Source: Luteolibacter algae
Lineage (GTDB): Bacteria > Verrucomicrobiota > Verrucomicrobiia > Verrucomicrobiales > Akkermansiaceae
DNA length: 64,000 bases
Direction of reading: 5' to 3'
NCBI RefSeq assembly: GCF_042683045.1
Contig: NZ_JBHUIT010000001.1
Coordinates: 62,001-126,000 of the forward strand
Shown one piece after another: positions 27,140 through 36,257 of the stretch (within the stretch, counting starts at the first letter, position 1; each line of letters begins with the position of its first letter). The notes beneath the pieces were generated by a model. It saw only the letters and a list, made by a program, of their open reading frames with translations. It had not been told where the DNA came from and ran no database searches. Made by a program: the position numbers and the translations under genes.

Positions 27140-27714
27140 TTACGAGTCATGCCAGCCGGTAGCCAGTCCTTCTCCATAGGCTTTAGGATTTCCTTAGGCT
27201 CGGTTCCGGTGGTTTCATCGGGAGGTGTTTGCTTTGGCGTTTTTACTTCGGGTAAATTGGCGGAATATTTTTTGATCAATGAATCGATCTCCGATTTTGG
27301 AATCGCTCCGATGAATTTGTGAACCATTTTCCCATCAATGTAAAAACGGACATCCGGGATCCCGTCAACGCCGACTTCCGAGGCAATTGTGCGGGATTGA
27401 TCGATATCCACCTTTCCCAGTTTTACCGCGCCCGAAGAAGCGACGGCGGACTCCAGATCCGGGCTCAGCTTCTTGCACGGGGCGCACCAATCCGCATAGA
27501 AATCGACGATGTTCAAGGTCCCGGGCTGGGAGATGAAGCTCTTGAACTCAGCATCGCCGATCTTTTGGATTTTCGAATCCGGTAGCTCAATAGTGGCCTC
27601 CGATGAATTGGTGGTGGCGTTTTTCAGATCCGCGACTTTGCCAGCAATGGTCTTGACCCGCTCGCAGGAGCTGAGGAGTGAAATACATGTGAGGGCGAGT
27701 GCGAGGCGCTTCAT
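27136..27714 (-). CDS. Thioredoxin-fold lipoprotein
   Basis: A 192-residue protein with a lipoprotein signal peptide: MKRLALALTCISLLSSC, lipobox LLSSC, so the mature protein starts at Cys17 and is membrane anchored. Residues about 50-150 are a thioredoxin fold with the active site DFYADWCAPCKKLSPDLE and the cis-proline segment VDGIPDVRFYIDGK. The C-terminal 40 residues are Pro/Thr/Lys rich. It probably reduces or shuffles disulfides of exported proteins. The last bases overlap the GDPD start as ATGA. It lies 103 bases downstream of the esterase gene and is probably part of the same long transcript. Confidence 0.93.
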   Translation of the reverse strand: MKRLALALTCISLLSSCERVKTIAGKVADLKNATTNSSEATIELPDSKIQKIGDAEFKSFISQPGTLNIVDFYADWCAPCKKLSPDLESAVASSGAVKLGKVDIDQSRTIASEVGVDGIPDVRFYIDGKMVHKFIGAIPKSEIDSLIKKYSANLPEVKTPKQTPPDETTGTEPKEILKPMEKDWLPAGMTRK

Positions 27715-27817
27715 GACAATAGGGTGCCCTCATATTGATGCTCTGTCTAGTTTCTGAGACGGGAAAGCCGGTTTGAAGGTCCGGGCCCAAGCGAGGAATC
27801 ATGTCGCGGACTGGAGA

Positions 27818-29365
27818 CTAATCTTTCTGGAAGTCGATCGCGGACAGATTCTTTTCCGCGGGATCCAGCTGATGAACCGCTTTCCAGCTCTCGTGTGAGG
27901 CAGTGATTTCTCTCTTTCCGATGACCAGGCCTTCGAGCGAATAGCTGCCGTCCGGCCTGGTGTGGGTAAAATGGGTTGGGCCGCTTTGTAGAAGGACACC
28001 TCCGATTCCTTTCCCATTTTTATCAACGACCTTGCCGGAAATCGTCATCGTCCCCGGCTTTTTAGCGACAGTTTCCGCCAGCCATTCGCGCAGTTTTACC
28101 GTGGAGGGCCTGTTTTCCAAAAACATGGTATCAGTATGTGCGCCGAGATCCGATGAGGCATAAGTCACCGGGAAGGCAAGTTTTTCAAAGAGGATGCGGA
28201 GATCTTTTTCGTCTCCGTTATCAGTATGGAATGTCGGGCGGCCTTTGATACGTGGTCCGCGTTCGGCGAGCGCTGTTTCGAAACTGGCGCCCCCGTAGCC
28301 GTCACCATCAAAGTGCTGGCATGAATGAAATGCCAGCCATACATCCGCCACCCGGTCATCCCGCAGCCCGATGTAGCCACAGGCCACGGCGCCGCGGGAA
28401 AATCCAGTTAAAATCACCGCGGAGGGATCTCCTCTGTAGTTCGCGGAAACATGGTTCACCAGATCGATGGCGTAGCGGGCAGTGGCATCGGGATCGCCCC
28501 AGCCATTGAGTGCCTGGGTTTTCCCGGAAAAGTCCACAAACGGAGCATTGACCCAGATGTAGCCCTTTCCTTCCGACATTCCATAGCCCATCCGGGAACC
28601 TTCCGGGCTGCCAATCGAATGGCAGGGCGGGGAAAGCCAGCGATTTCCAGCGTATTCGACAATGATCGGATAGCGTTTCCCTGGCTTCCAGTCGGTGGGC
28701 AGGTAAAGAGCATGATATAGTTCTGTGTTCTGGAACTGTGGCAACTGATCCCTGACACGGCGGCCCGCGGCAGGCGATTCCGCCGTCATATCCGGGACAT
28801 CCAAGCGCTGGAAATCCGGCGGGGCGGAAGCCGTTTCCGATGTTTTGCCCCTCAAGGAAATGGGTGACATTTCCAGCGCTGCACCGGATGAATTTTTACC
28901 GAGCGAAACCCGGAGGTAGCGGATCTCCGACGAATCGATTTTCCCTACCAAGCCGCCTTTCCAGCGCTGCTGGAGATCAATACTGAAGAGTCTGCTTTCG
29001 CCCGGCGAGAGGCTTGCGGAATCAACGGGTGCGTCCCAACCAGGTGCACCTACCGCCCAGAATGCCAGATCGATTTCAGCTTCTCCGATATTTCGGAAAG
29101 TCGCTTCGATGAAGCGCCGCCGGGAAAGATCCCGAGAGTTCTGGGGGAGATTGATCAGCAGGGAAGGGAAGCTGAAGGCATCGCTGGAACGCCCGATCTT
29201 CAGCAAGGTTTTACCATCGCCGACTGGCTCCGCCCGGGTGCCCTCGAAGAAAAGCTCCTCAGGGCTGATTTCCGAAATCCATGCTTCCTGCGCAAGCGCT
29301 AGAAAACTCCAGATTGCGGAAAGAAATATGAATCTGAGAAACCGGCCCGAAGCGCAGAATGTCAT
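27818..29365 (-). CDS. Secreted alpha/beta-hydrolase with C-terminal carboxypeptidase-regulatory-like domain
   Basis: A 515-residue exported protein (signal peptide about residues 1-26). A beta-rich region of unknown function (about 27-185) comes before an alpha/beta-hydrolase domain (about 205-430) with the nucleophile elbow in ILTGFSRGAVACGYI (GFSRG), resembling poly(3-hydroxybutyrate) depolymerase or feruloyl-esterase-like enzymes. The last 80 residues, starting MTISGKVVDKNGKGIGGVLL, form a carboxypeptidase-regulatory-like beta-sandwich. Its start overlaps the stop of a sulfatase gene as ATGA, so it is translated with that sulfatase and probably removes ester groups from the same sulfated substrate. 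The exact substrate is not readable. Confidence 0.8.
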   Translation of the reverse strand: MTFCASGRFLRFIFLSAIWSFLALAQEAWISEISPEELFFEGTRAEPVGDGKTLLKIGRSSDAFSFPSLLINLPQNSRDLSRRRFIEATFRNIGEAEIDLAFWAVGAPGWDAPVDSASLSPGESRLFSIDLQQRWKGGLVGKIDSSEIRYLRVSLGKNSSGAALEMSPISLRGKTSETASAPPDFQRLDVPDMTAESPAAGRRVRDQLPQFQNTELYHALYLPTDWKPGKRYPIIVEYAGNRWLSPPCHSIGSPEGSRMGYGMSEGKGYIWVNAPFVDFSGKTQALNGWGDPDATARYAIDLVNHVSANYRGDPSAVILTGFSRGAVACGYIGLRDDRVADVWLAFHSCQHFDGDGYGGASFETALAERGPRIKGRPTFHTDNGDEKDLRILFEKLAFPVTYASSDLGAHTDTMFLENRPSTVKLREWLAETVAKKPGTMTISGKVVDKNGKGIGGVLLQSGPTHFTHTRPDGSYSLEGLVIGKREITASHESWKAVHQLDPAEKNLSAIDFQKD

Positions 29366-30894
29366 TTCTTTGCCTTATTTTTCTTGGATTTCCCCTGTCC
29401 GATGATCTCGCCGGTGCTGTAATCCAGCTGCTTTCCTACATACGGGTATTCGTCAAAAACGTCACCGGTTCCCAGCATTCGGGGGTCTTTCTGCTCAGTG
29501 AGCTGACGCTCCATCCTATCGCGGAGTTTCTTGATCGTGGGTTGATATTCTGGGTCTTTCGCCAGGTTATCCAGATTGTGCGGATCTTTGCGAATCTGGT
29601 AGAGCTCCTCCTCAGGGCGCATGCCAAAGGACATTTCATAAAATTTGTAGTCCGCATCGCCGGGTTTCAATGCCGTGAGGTAGTCCTTCGTGGGTGAACC
29701 ATCGGTATTTCTCCAGCCGAATTCCGGGTTCCCCGCAGGCCAGCGATCCGACTTGATGTTATGGACATAGAAAAAATCCTTCGTGCGGATCGCACGCACC
29801 GGATAGGAGAGATCCGTTCCGTCTTCGTTGGCGGTGCCGATGTCGTGGCGCTCTTTGCCGAGGAGGACGTGATCCCGCTCAGGATCAATCTGACCTGATT
29901 TTTCTGACTTCAGGACATCGAGGAAGCTTTTACCCGTCATTTGCTCATGGGGCCTCAGTCCGACTGCTTCCATAATGGTCGGAGCAACGTCCGGGAAATT
30001 GACAAAGTCTTCGATCACGCGGCCGGGTTGGATCACGCCTTTCCAGTAGGCAATCATCGGCACGTGCACGCCTTCTTCGTAGAGCTGGCCTTTTACTCGC
30101 GGAAAGGGCATCCCGTGGTCCGAAGTGACCAGGATGAGCGTATTGTCGAGCATGCCGCGCTCCTCGAGTGCCTGGATAGCTTTGCCCAATTGGGTATCGA
30201 CCCATTTGACCTCGAGTGCGTAATCGAGAATATCGCCGCGGACGATTTCGTTGTCCGGCAGGAATGGCGGGACCTCCGCGTCTTCGAGCTTCATCCCGGC
30301 CTTTTTCCAGGAACCTTTCTCGTAGGCACGATGTGGCTCATAGGTTCCGAACCAGAAGCAGAATGGTTTTTCCGCCGGTTTCCCATCGAGAAATTTCTCG
30401 AAGTTTGCCGCATAATTGATCGGGTGCATCCCTTTGTAGGGAGGCGTGAGGGTCTCCTCATTGTAGGCTGGGCCAGCGGGATTTATTTCTCCTTCGAAGG
30501 TGCCGGGACCCCAGCCTTTGCCGGTATGGCCCACGTGGAATCCTTCTTCCATCAGCAGATGCGGATACCATTTGAATTCTCCCGGGAAATGGGGGAAATG
30601 GTTGCCTGCCTCTTTGAGCTGCCAGCTATACATGCCGGTCACGAGGCAGGCACGGGCCGGTGCGCATTTCGGATTGCAGTTGTAGGCGTTCTGAAAGATT
30701 GCTCCCTCTTTCGCCAGCCGATCGAAGGCGGGCGTCTCAATCATTTTGCCGCCGTAGGCTCCGAAGGTGATCATCGAGGCATCATCGGCGATGCAGAACA
30801 AAATGTTCGGTTGCTCCGCAGCTGGGACCAAGGGCGCAATGAACAAAAGGCCGAGAGCTGAAAAGGCTGTTGGGAGAAATTTGCTGGATTTCAT
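29362..30894 (-). CDS. Secreted sulfatase (CAPAR active site)
   Basis: A 510-residue type I sulfatase with a signal peptide (residues 1-26). The core shows NILFCIADDASMITFGAYGG with metal-binding acidic residues, then CNPKCAPARACLVTG, in which Cys77 of the CxPxR motif would be converted to formylglycine. The later SDHGMPFPRVKGQLYEEGVH segment gives the second metal and catalytic residues. It removes sulfate from a carbohydrate, presumably in the periplasm. The stop overlaps the esterase start as ATGA, and another sulfatase starts 46 bases upstream. The maturation enzyme that modifies the cysteine is not in the window. Confidence 0.95.
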   Translation of the reverse strand: MKSSKFLPTAFSALGLLFIAPLVPAAEQPNILFCIADDASMITFGAYGGKMIETPAFDRLAKEGAIFQNAYNCNPKCAPARACLVTGMYSWQLKEAGNHFPHFPGEFKWYPHLLMEEGFHVGHTGKGWGPGTFEGEINPAGPAYNEETLTPPYKGMHPINYAANFEKFLDGKPAEKPFCFWFGTYEPHRAYEKGSWKKAGMKLEDAEVPPFLPDNEIVRGDILDYALEVKWVDTQLGKAIQALEERGMLDNTLILVTSDHGMPFPRVKGQLYEEGVHVPMIAYWKGVIQPGRVIEDFVNFPDVAPTIMEAVGLRPHEQMTGKSFLDVLKSEKSGQIDPERDHVLLGKERHDIGTANEDGTDLSYPVRAIRTKDFFYVHNIKSDRWPAGNPEFGWRNTDGSPTKDYLTALKPGDADYKFYEMSFGMRPEEELYQIRKDPHNLDNLAKDPEYQPTIKKLRDRMERQLTEQKDPRMLGTGDVFDEYPYVGKQLDYSTGEIIGQGKSKKNKAKK

Positions 30895-30940
30895 GGCTAT
30901 TCTTACGAGGGAATGATGAGCAATTGTGCAAAAACGGATG

Positions 30941-32437
30941 TTATTTCAGCGTTTGGAGGTCACGGGTTGGCTTGATGGTAGGATCGGGCTCGGCATCGAC
31001 ATAGTTGGGCGGCTTTTTGAAGTTGGGCACCTTGATGGATTTCCGCTCTTTCGGCACCCATTTTCTCATTTCCGCGACGATTTCCGCATATTCCGGCTCA
31101 CGAACTAGGTTTTTCCATTCGTTCTCATCCTTGCTGAGATCATAAAGCTCTTCCGTCCCGGAAAGGTAACTGATGTAGTGCCAGCGCTTGCCTAGCACGG
31201 AGGTCCCGCTGTTTGAGACGGTGACGCCGGGGTATTCCCACTCAGCATCGGGATTGCTGAGCAATGGTGAAAAATCACGGCCGTCCAGCTCTTTTTCCGG
31301 CAGTCCACAGAGGCTGATAAGCGTCGGATACATATCGATGAGGGAGACCGGAGCCTTGCAGTAGCTCTGCCCTTTTTTGCCGGGCATGCGGACAAAAAAC
31401 GGAGGCTTCACGGCGCGGGTCCAAAGGGTATTTTTCAGATAACGTTCCTTTTCGCCAAGATGCCAGCCGTGGTCTCCCCAGATCATCACGATAGTGTTAT
31501 CGGCTTTGCCGCTTTTCTCCAGAGCATCGAAAACAATCCCGAGGCAGGCATCCACGTAGGCAATGTTTGCGAGATAGGCACGGACGGCGTCTTTTTCCAG
31601 GCCATGCTTTTTCACCCAGAGGTAATCCGCGGAGGGTCCGAATGCCTGCTTGCCACCGGGGGTGAGGATGTCGGCGAGATCGCCATCGGTAACTGGCGGC
31701 AGCTGGATGGTCTCGGGATCGAATTTATCGAAAAACTCTTTGGGAACGAACCACGGGAGGTGCGGTTTGATAAAGCCGACCGCCATGAAAAACGGTTTGT
31801 CCGAGGGTTTGGAAAGCTCCTGGCGGGCCCAATCGGCCACGCGGTAGTCCACGGTTTCTTCAAAAGTGCTCTTCGTCGGGCCCCAGCTTAGCTTTGCTGC
31901 CTTGTCCTTGTATTCAGGTTTGCTCTCACCCCGGATGGTTCCGGAGCTACTGGTGAGGAATTTCTTGTCCGGTCCGTCTTTGACTCCACGGCGGGAGTCC
32001 GCATAGGTGTCAAAGGCCCAGTGGCCGAAGTCGACGCTGACTTCCGTGGCATGCTTGTGGAAAATTTTGCCATTGGAGAGGGTATGATAGCCGTTTTTCG
32101 AGAAATACTCAGGTAGCGTGGCGTGGGTTTTCACCAGATCCGAATAAATCATATTTGTTGCATTTCCGTAGACTCCGGTGCGGTTCGGCATGAAGCCAGA
32201 GAGGACGGCGGAGCGGGACGGGCCGCAGATAGGGGCGGCACAAACAGCGTTTTCAAAGATTACCGATCCTTCCTTGCAGAATTTATCCAGGTTCGGGGTA
32301 AGTGACTGCGGGTGGCCGCGCAATGGCCCGACCCAGTCATTTAGGTCATCGATCGCGATGAAAAGAACATTGGGTTTTTCCACGGCGCCTGCGAAGGAGC
32401 TCAAGCACAGAAGGGTTAATAGGACGATATTTTTCAT
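30941..32437 (-). CDS. Secreted sulfatase, iduronate-2-sulfatase-like (CGPSR)
   Basis: A 498-residue sulfatase with a signal peptide (residues 1-19) and the pattern of iduronate-2-sulfatase-like enzymes: KPNVLFIAIDDLNDWVGPLR, the maturation site APICGPSRSAVLSG with Cys71, and GDHGWHLGEKERYLKNTLW near residue 320. Removes sulfate from uronic-acid-like residues or a related sugar. It is the upstream member of a pair with the next sulfatase gene on the minus strand (gap 46 bases). It is divergent from another sulfatase across 266 bases. Confidence 0.95.
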   Translation of the reverse strand: MKNIVLLTLLCLSSFAGAVEKPNVLFIAIDDLNDWVGPLRGHPQSLTPNLDKFCKEGSVIFENAVCAAPICGPSRSAVLSGFMPNRTGVYGNATNMIYSDLVKTHATLPEYFSKNGYHTLSNGKIFHKHATEVSVDFGHWAFDTYADSRRGVKDGPDKKFLTSSSGTIRGESKPEYKDKAAKLSWGPTKSTFEETVDYRVADWARQELSKPSDKPFFMAVGFIKPHLPWFVPKEFFDKFDPETIQLPPVTDGDLADILTPGGKQAFGPSADYLWVKKHGLEKDAVRAYLANIAYVDACLGIVFDALEKSGKADNTIVMIWGDHGWHLGEKERYLKNTLWTRAVKPPFFVRMPGKKGQSYCKAPVSLIDMYPTLISLCGLPEKELDGRDFSPLLSNPDAEWEYPGVTVSNSGTSVLGKRWHYISYLSGTEELYDLSKDENEWKNLVREPEYAEIVAEMRKWVPKERKSIKVPNFKKPPNYVDAEPDPTIKPTRDLQTLK

Positions 32438-32703
32438 GTTTCAGTCAGATTTGCGTCATATTCAAAAGAGGTTATTCGGAATACACGACTATTTATTTTG
32501 TTAACAATGTCGCGGCGTCCGTTGACAAACGGCAAGGGCTGAATCTGTCAAAAAATCAACAGACATCCGGCGAGTTGTTTTTACTTCTACGAAACTACCG
32601 ATCAGTAATTGGTCGGGAGAGGACCGATTCCTGATTTATTTTGTAATTTGAAATAATCCCCATCGTTCCGGGTATCCTCTTCCTCAAATACCGCGTTAAC
32701 ACC

Positions 32704-34461
32704 ATGATTCGAAATTTCCTTAGCAGTCTGATATTTGTGGCATCCTGCTCGTTGCTGACCGCCGCGCCCCAGCCAAATGTCATTTTTATTGTATGCGATG
32801 ATCTGAACGACTCCATCGAGCATTTCGGCGGGCATCCGCAGGCAAAAACGCCGAACATGGACCGGCTCGCGGCAACAGGAGTCCGCTTCCAGCGAGCATA
32901 TTCCAATGCTCCGATATGTGGTCCTTCCCGCGCTAGCTTTATGACAGGGATTTATCCAGCGACCTCCGGGAACTACGGTTTCGACAAATGGTGGGACAAT
33001 CCGACGCTCGCAAATTCCAAGACGATCATGGAATTTTTCCAGGAGAATGGTTACCACACCGCCGGCACGGGAAAAATGATGCATGATGTGCGGCCGGAGG
33101 AGTGGATGGAATTCGGGAATACCGTCAGCTACGGCCCGTTTGCCCACGATGGGACCGATTTTGTTCCCGTGCCCTCGGTTCCGGAACCGTTCAGAAAACT
33201 CGGCCTGCTGGATGGATCCTTTGGACCGCTCTCGGATGTGCCGTTCGGCGGGAAAGATGGGAAAGGCTGGTCGCTGAGTCGCAAGCTGGGTGTCATGCAC
33301 TATGTTTCGGAAGAGGATCGTGAGGCGACTCCGGATGAGGCAAACGCCAAATGGGCGGCTGATTTCCTGAAAAATTATCCAAAGGGCGATAAGCGGAAGC
33401 CGTTTTTCCTGGGAGTGGGTTTTGTGCGCCCGCACACGCCGATGGTAGCGCCGAAAAAGTTTTTCGATATGTTCCCGCTTGATTCCATCCAGACGGTGAA
33501 GCGCTTGAAGGGGGATGCGGATGACACGCATTATGCGGAAGTCATGGCGCCGTTGAATGTGGGCCCACGGGCCTATAAGGCGCTCATCGAAAGCTATGGC
33601 TCGGAGGAAGCCGGGCTGAAGGTGCTGACGCAGGCTTATCTGGCATGTGTGGCCGCTGTCGATGAGTGCGTGGGGGAAGTGCTCGATGCGCTGGAGGAAA
33701 GCGGGATGGCAGAAAATACCATCGTTATCGTGACGAGCGACCACGGTTACAGCCTGGGTCAGAAAAATTATTGCTATAAAAATTCCCTCTGGGAGGAAAG
33801 CACGCGGGTGCCGATGATTGTGCGCGCTCCGGGAATGGGTCAGCCGGGGACAGATGCCAAGCATCCGGTTTCCTTGATCGATATTTATCCAACGCTGGTG
33901 GATCTCTGTGGTCTCAAGGGCGATACGAGGAAAAATGAGAAAGGGCATGCCCTTGAGGGCTACAGTTTCCGCCCCTTTATCGAGAATCCGGTATCCGGGA
34001 AATGGGAGGGGCCGGAGGGTGCGCTGTCCGTTGTCACCAGCGGCAAACCGGTGAATGGCTCGAATCATCAATGGAGCCTCCGCACAAGCAAGTGGCGCTA
34101 TATTCTCTACGCTAACGGCAAGGAAGAGTTATACAATCACGATGCCGATCCGTCCGAATGGAAAAACCTCGCCGACTCCCCGGAGCATGCTGCGATTAAG
34201 GAATCTTTGCTGAAGCAACTGACCGAACTCCGGGGGACGGTGGCTCCTCCGGCAGAGGAGTGGGATTGGTTCAAGGCAATGGATACGAATCGAAACAACA
34301 GGGTTCCAGAAAAGGAATGGCTGGCATGGTCCAAGCAATCCGATGCGAACAACGGTAGAAAATACGATGAGGCAGAAAGCAAAAAGCGCTTTGCCAGGCT
34401 CGATGCGAACAAGGATGGAGCGCTAACGCGCAAAGAAGTGGAGACTTCCAAGAAGAAGTAG
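32704..34461 (+). CDS. Secreted sulfatase (CGPSR) with two C-terminal EF-hand loops
   Basis: A 585-residue sulfatase with a signal peptide (about residues 1-20). Landmarks are NVIFIVCDDLNDSIEHFGGH, the maturation site APICGPSRASFMTG with Cys72, and SDHGYSLGQKNYCYKNSLWE. After the catalytic region come two canonical 12-residue EF-hand loops, DTNRNNRVPEKE at 527-538 and DANKDGALTRKE at 567-578, which are expected to bind calcium. EF-hand extensions are seen on some planctomycete and verrucomicrobial secreted enzymes and may help stability or attachment. It is divergent from the preceding sulfatase and ends with a strong terminator. Confidence 0.94.
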   Translation: MIRNFLSSLIFVASCSLLTAAPQPNVIFIVCDDLNDSIEHFGGHPQAKTPNMDRLAATGVRFQRAYSNAPICGPSRASFMTGIYPATSGNYGFDKWWDNPTLANSKTIMEFFQENGYHTAGTGKMMHDVRPEEWMEFGNTVSYGPFAHDGTDFVPVPSVPEPFRKLGLLDGSFGPLSDVPFGGKDGKGWSLSRKLGVMHYVSEEDREATPDEANAKWAADFLKNYPKGDKRKPFFLGVGFVRPHTPMVAPKKFFDMFPLDSIQTVKRLKGDADDTHYAEVMAPLNVGPRAYKALIESYGSEEAGLKVLTQAYLACVAAVDECVGEVLDALEESGMAENTIVIVTSDHGYSLGQKNYCYKNSLWEESTRVPMIVRAPGMGQPGTDAKHPVSLIDIYPTLVDLCGLKGDTRKNEKGHALEGYSFRPFIENPVSGKWEGPEGALSVVTSGKPVNGSNHQWSLRTSKWRYILYANGKEELYNHDADPSEWKNLADSPEHAAIKESLLKQLTELRGTVAPPAEEWDWFKAMDTNRNNRVPEKEWLAWSKQSDANNGRKYDEAESKKRFARLDANKDGALTRKEVETSKKK

Positions 34462-34492
34462 GCAAGCGGAGCCACCCGGAGAAATTGCTGCA

Positions 34493-34525
34493 ATGTCCTC
34501 ACCTTCCGGGGTGAGGACATTTTTT
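34493..34525 (+). terminator. Rho-independent terminator after the EF-hand sulfatase
   Basis: ATGTCCTCACC pairs perfectly with GGTGAGGACAT around TTCCGG, followed by six T. It lies about 31 bases after the sulfatase stop, in the gap to a convergent sulfatase gene. Confidence 0.93.
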
Positions 34526-34534
34526 GCAAAGGGA

Positions 34535-36223
34535 TCAATCGTGGAAGGTTCCTCCGCCGCTTTCGGCCATGCTGTCATTGGTATAGCGGTGGATTTCCGG
34601 CTTGCCTTCTCCACGTGCTTTTTTGATCTCCAATTCCCAGACTTTCCGGAGCTTTTCGAGCTGACCCGAGTGAGCTGGATCCGCCGCGAGGTTGGTGGTC
34701 TCATCAGGATCTTTGGCGAGGTGATAAAGCTCCTCATAAACCGCCGGCTCGCCATTGAGCGGCCCCTCGACGTAGGTGCGATACAGGGCGATGTCGGGAT
34801 CGTGGACTGCGTATAACATCGAGTTGATGTTCATTCCCACAAGCTTGGCTGCGCTTTCTTTCGCCGAGGCTCTCATGTTCTGATTTTTGTAATAGCGGAT
34901 GTATTTCCACTCTTTGTCCTGAACGGATTCACAGCGTGGATTGCCGAATTGGGTGGACCACAGATTTTCCGTATAAAGATGTTCACGCACGGAGCCGACC
35001 TTTCCTTCAAGCAACGGCTTGAGCGATTTTCCCTGGAAGGTTTCCGGAGCTTCGATCCCTGCGAAATCCAGCATGGTCGGCGCGATATCGATGCTCTGGA
35101 CCAGTTCACCGGAGGTTCTCTTTTCGCCCGTGGATTTGTCTTTGGGATTGTAGATGATAAGCGGGACATGCGTGCAGACCTCATAGCAAAGTGCTTTGCC
35201 ACCCAGGCCGAACTCGCCCCACATCAGGCCGTGATCTGAGCTGAGGACGATGATGGTGTTTTCCGCCAGTCCTTTCTTCTCAAGGGTTCTGCGGAGGTTG
35301 CCGACCATCTTGTCGATGCCGGTGACTGTTTGCATGGAGCGGATCATCATTTCCCGCAGGGTCTGCTCTTCGGACACCATGTTGTAGCCGGATTGTCTCT
35401 CTTCCGGAAAGTGGATGTCCGCAGGCAGTTTTGGCTCCCGGATCGAGTCCCACGTTACAAAGTTCCGAGGAAACGGGATGTCTTTATCGCGGTAAAGCGA
35501 GCGATAGATTTCCGGGTCGCTTTCCTTTTGCTTCATTTCCTTCACTGCGGCTCCGTGCGGGACATTGAGACAGATGCTCAGGCAAAAAGGCTTGCGATCC
35601 GGACGCTCGTCGAGGAAATGCCGGGCGCCTTGCAGAGTATGTTCGTTGGCCAGGAAATCCTGGATTCCCTCATCGAGGATTTCCACTTCGGTATCGGCCT
35701 TGGCACCTTTGAAAATATCATTCGCGAGCTTTGAATAAAAGCGGATGTGTCCGTGCCCGGCATACCAGTAATCGAAGGATTTCTCCATCACTCCGCTCTC
35801 ATAGCCGCCTTTGCCGATAGGTGCGTGATTTTTGCCGATGTAGCCGGTGTAATAGCCGTTTTTTCGCATCACGACAGGATAGGATTGCTCCCATGCTGCT
35901 TCGGAAACGCTCGTTCCCGAGTTGAAGTTCACCCCGTGTTTCCGCTCGAATTGGCTGAGGAGAATTGAGACGCGGCTTGGGGTGCAGATGGCGCTGGTGA
36001 CGTGGGCATTTCCAAAAAGGACGCCTTCAGCGGCGAGTTTATCGATCTCCGGAGTCTGGATGATCTCGTTGCCGGTGCAGCCAAGCTGGTCGTAACGTTG
36101 GTCATCGGTGAGGATGAATACGAAATTCGGGCGGGTGATGGGCTCCGGTGCCTGCGACCAGGCATGGTGGGAAGAGTTGAGGAAAACTGCTGCTGCGAGC
36201 AGTGACAAGCGTGGGATGGACAT
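34535..36223 (-). CDS. Secreted sulfatase (CTPSR)
   Basis: A 562-residue sulfatase with a signal peptide (about residues 1-24). Landmarks are RPNFVFILTDDQRYDQLGCT, the maturation site TSAICTPSRVSILLS with Cys80, and SSDHGLMWGEFGLGGKALCY. It contains longer insertions than its neighbour, for instance around YNMVSEEQTLREMMIRSMQT, where arylsulfatase-like enzymes place lid elements. It starts 34 bases after the CSPSR sulfatase stop on the same strand, so the two are probably one operon. The C-terminus ends in a Gly-rich, non-conserved tail. Confidence 0.94.
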   Translation of the reverse strand: MSIPRLSLLAAAVFLNSSHHAWSQAPEPITRPNFVFILTDDQRYDQLGCTGNEIIQTPEIDKLAAEGVLFGNAHVTSAICTPSRVSILLSQFERKHGVNFNSGTSVSEAAWEQSYPVVMRKNGYYTGYIGKNHAPIGKGGYESGVMEKSFDYWYAGHGHIRFYSKLANDIFKGAKADTEVEILDEGIQDFLANEHTLQGARHFLDERPDRKPFCLSICLNVPHGAAVKEMKQKESDPEIYRSLYRDKDIPFPRNFVTWDSIREPKLPADIHFPEERQSGYNMVSEEQTLREMMIRSMQTVTGIDKMVGNLRRTLEKKGLAENTIIVLSSDHGLMWGEFGLGGKALCYEVCTHVPLIIYNPKDKSTGEKRTSGELVQSIDIAPTMLDFAGIEAPETFQGKSLKPLLEGKVGSVREHLYTENLWSTQFGNPRCESVQDKEWKYIRYYKNQNMRASAKESAAKLVGMNINSMLYAVHDPDIALYRTYVEGPLNGEPAVYEELYHLAKDPDETTNLAADPAHSGQLEKLRKVWELEIKKARGEGKPEIHRYTNDSMAESGGGTFHD

Positions 36224-36257
36224 GGGAGTGGATTTTCAGGGATCGAAGGTGTGGAGG

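Noticed and set aside
29941..30861. A 306-codon open frame on the plus strand
   Set aside because: It is opposite the sulfatase at 29362-30894 and has no recognisable features.
32602..34071. A 489-codon open frame on the minus strand
   Set aside because: It lies entirely opposite the well-supported sulfatase at 32704-34461 and its translation has no family character, so it is an antisense shadow.
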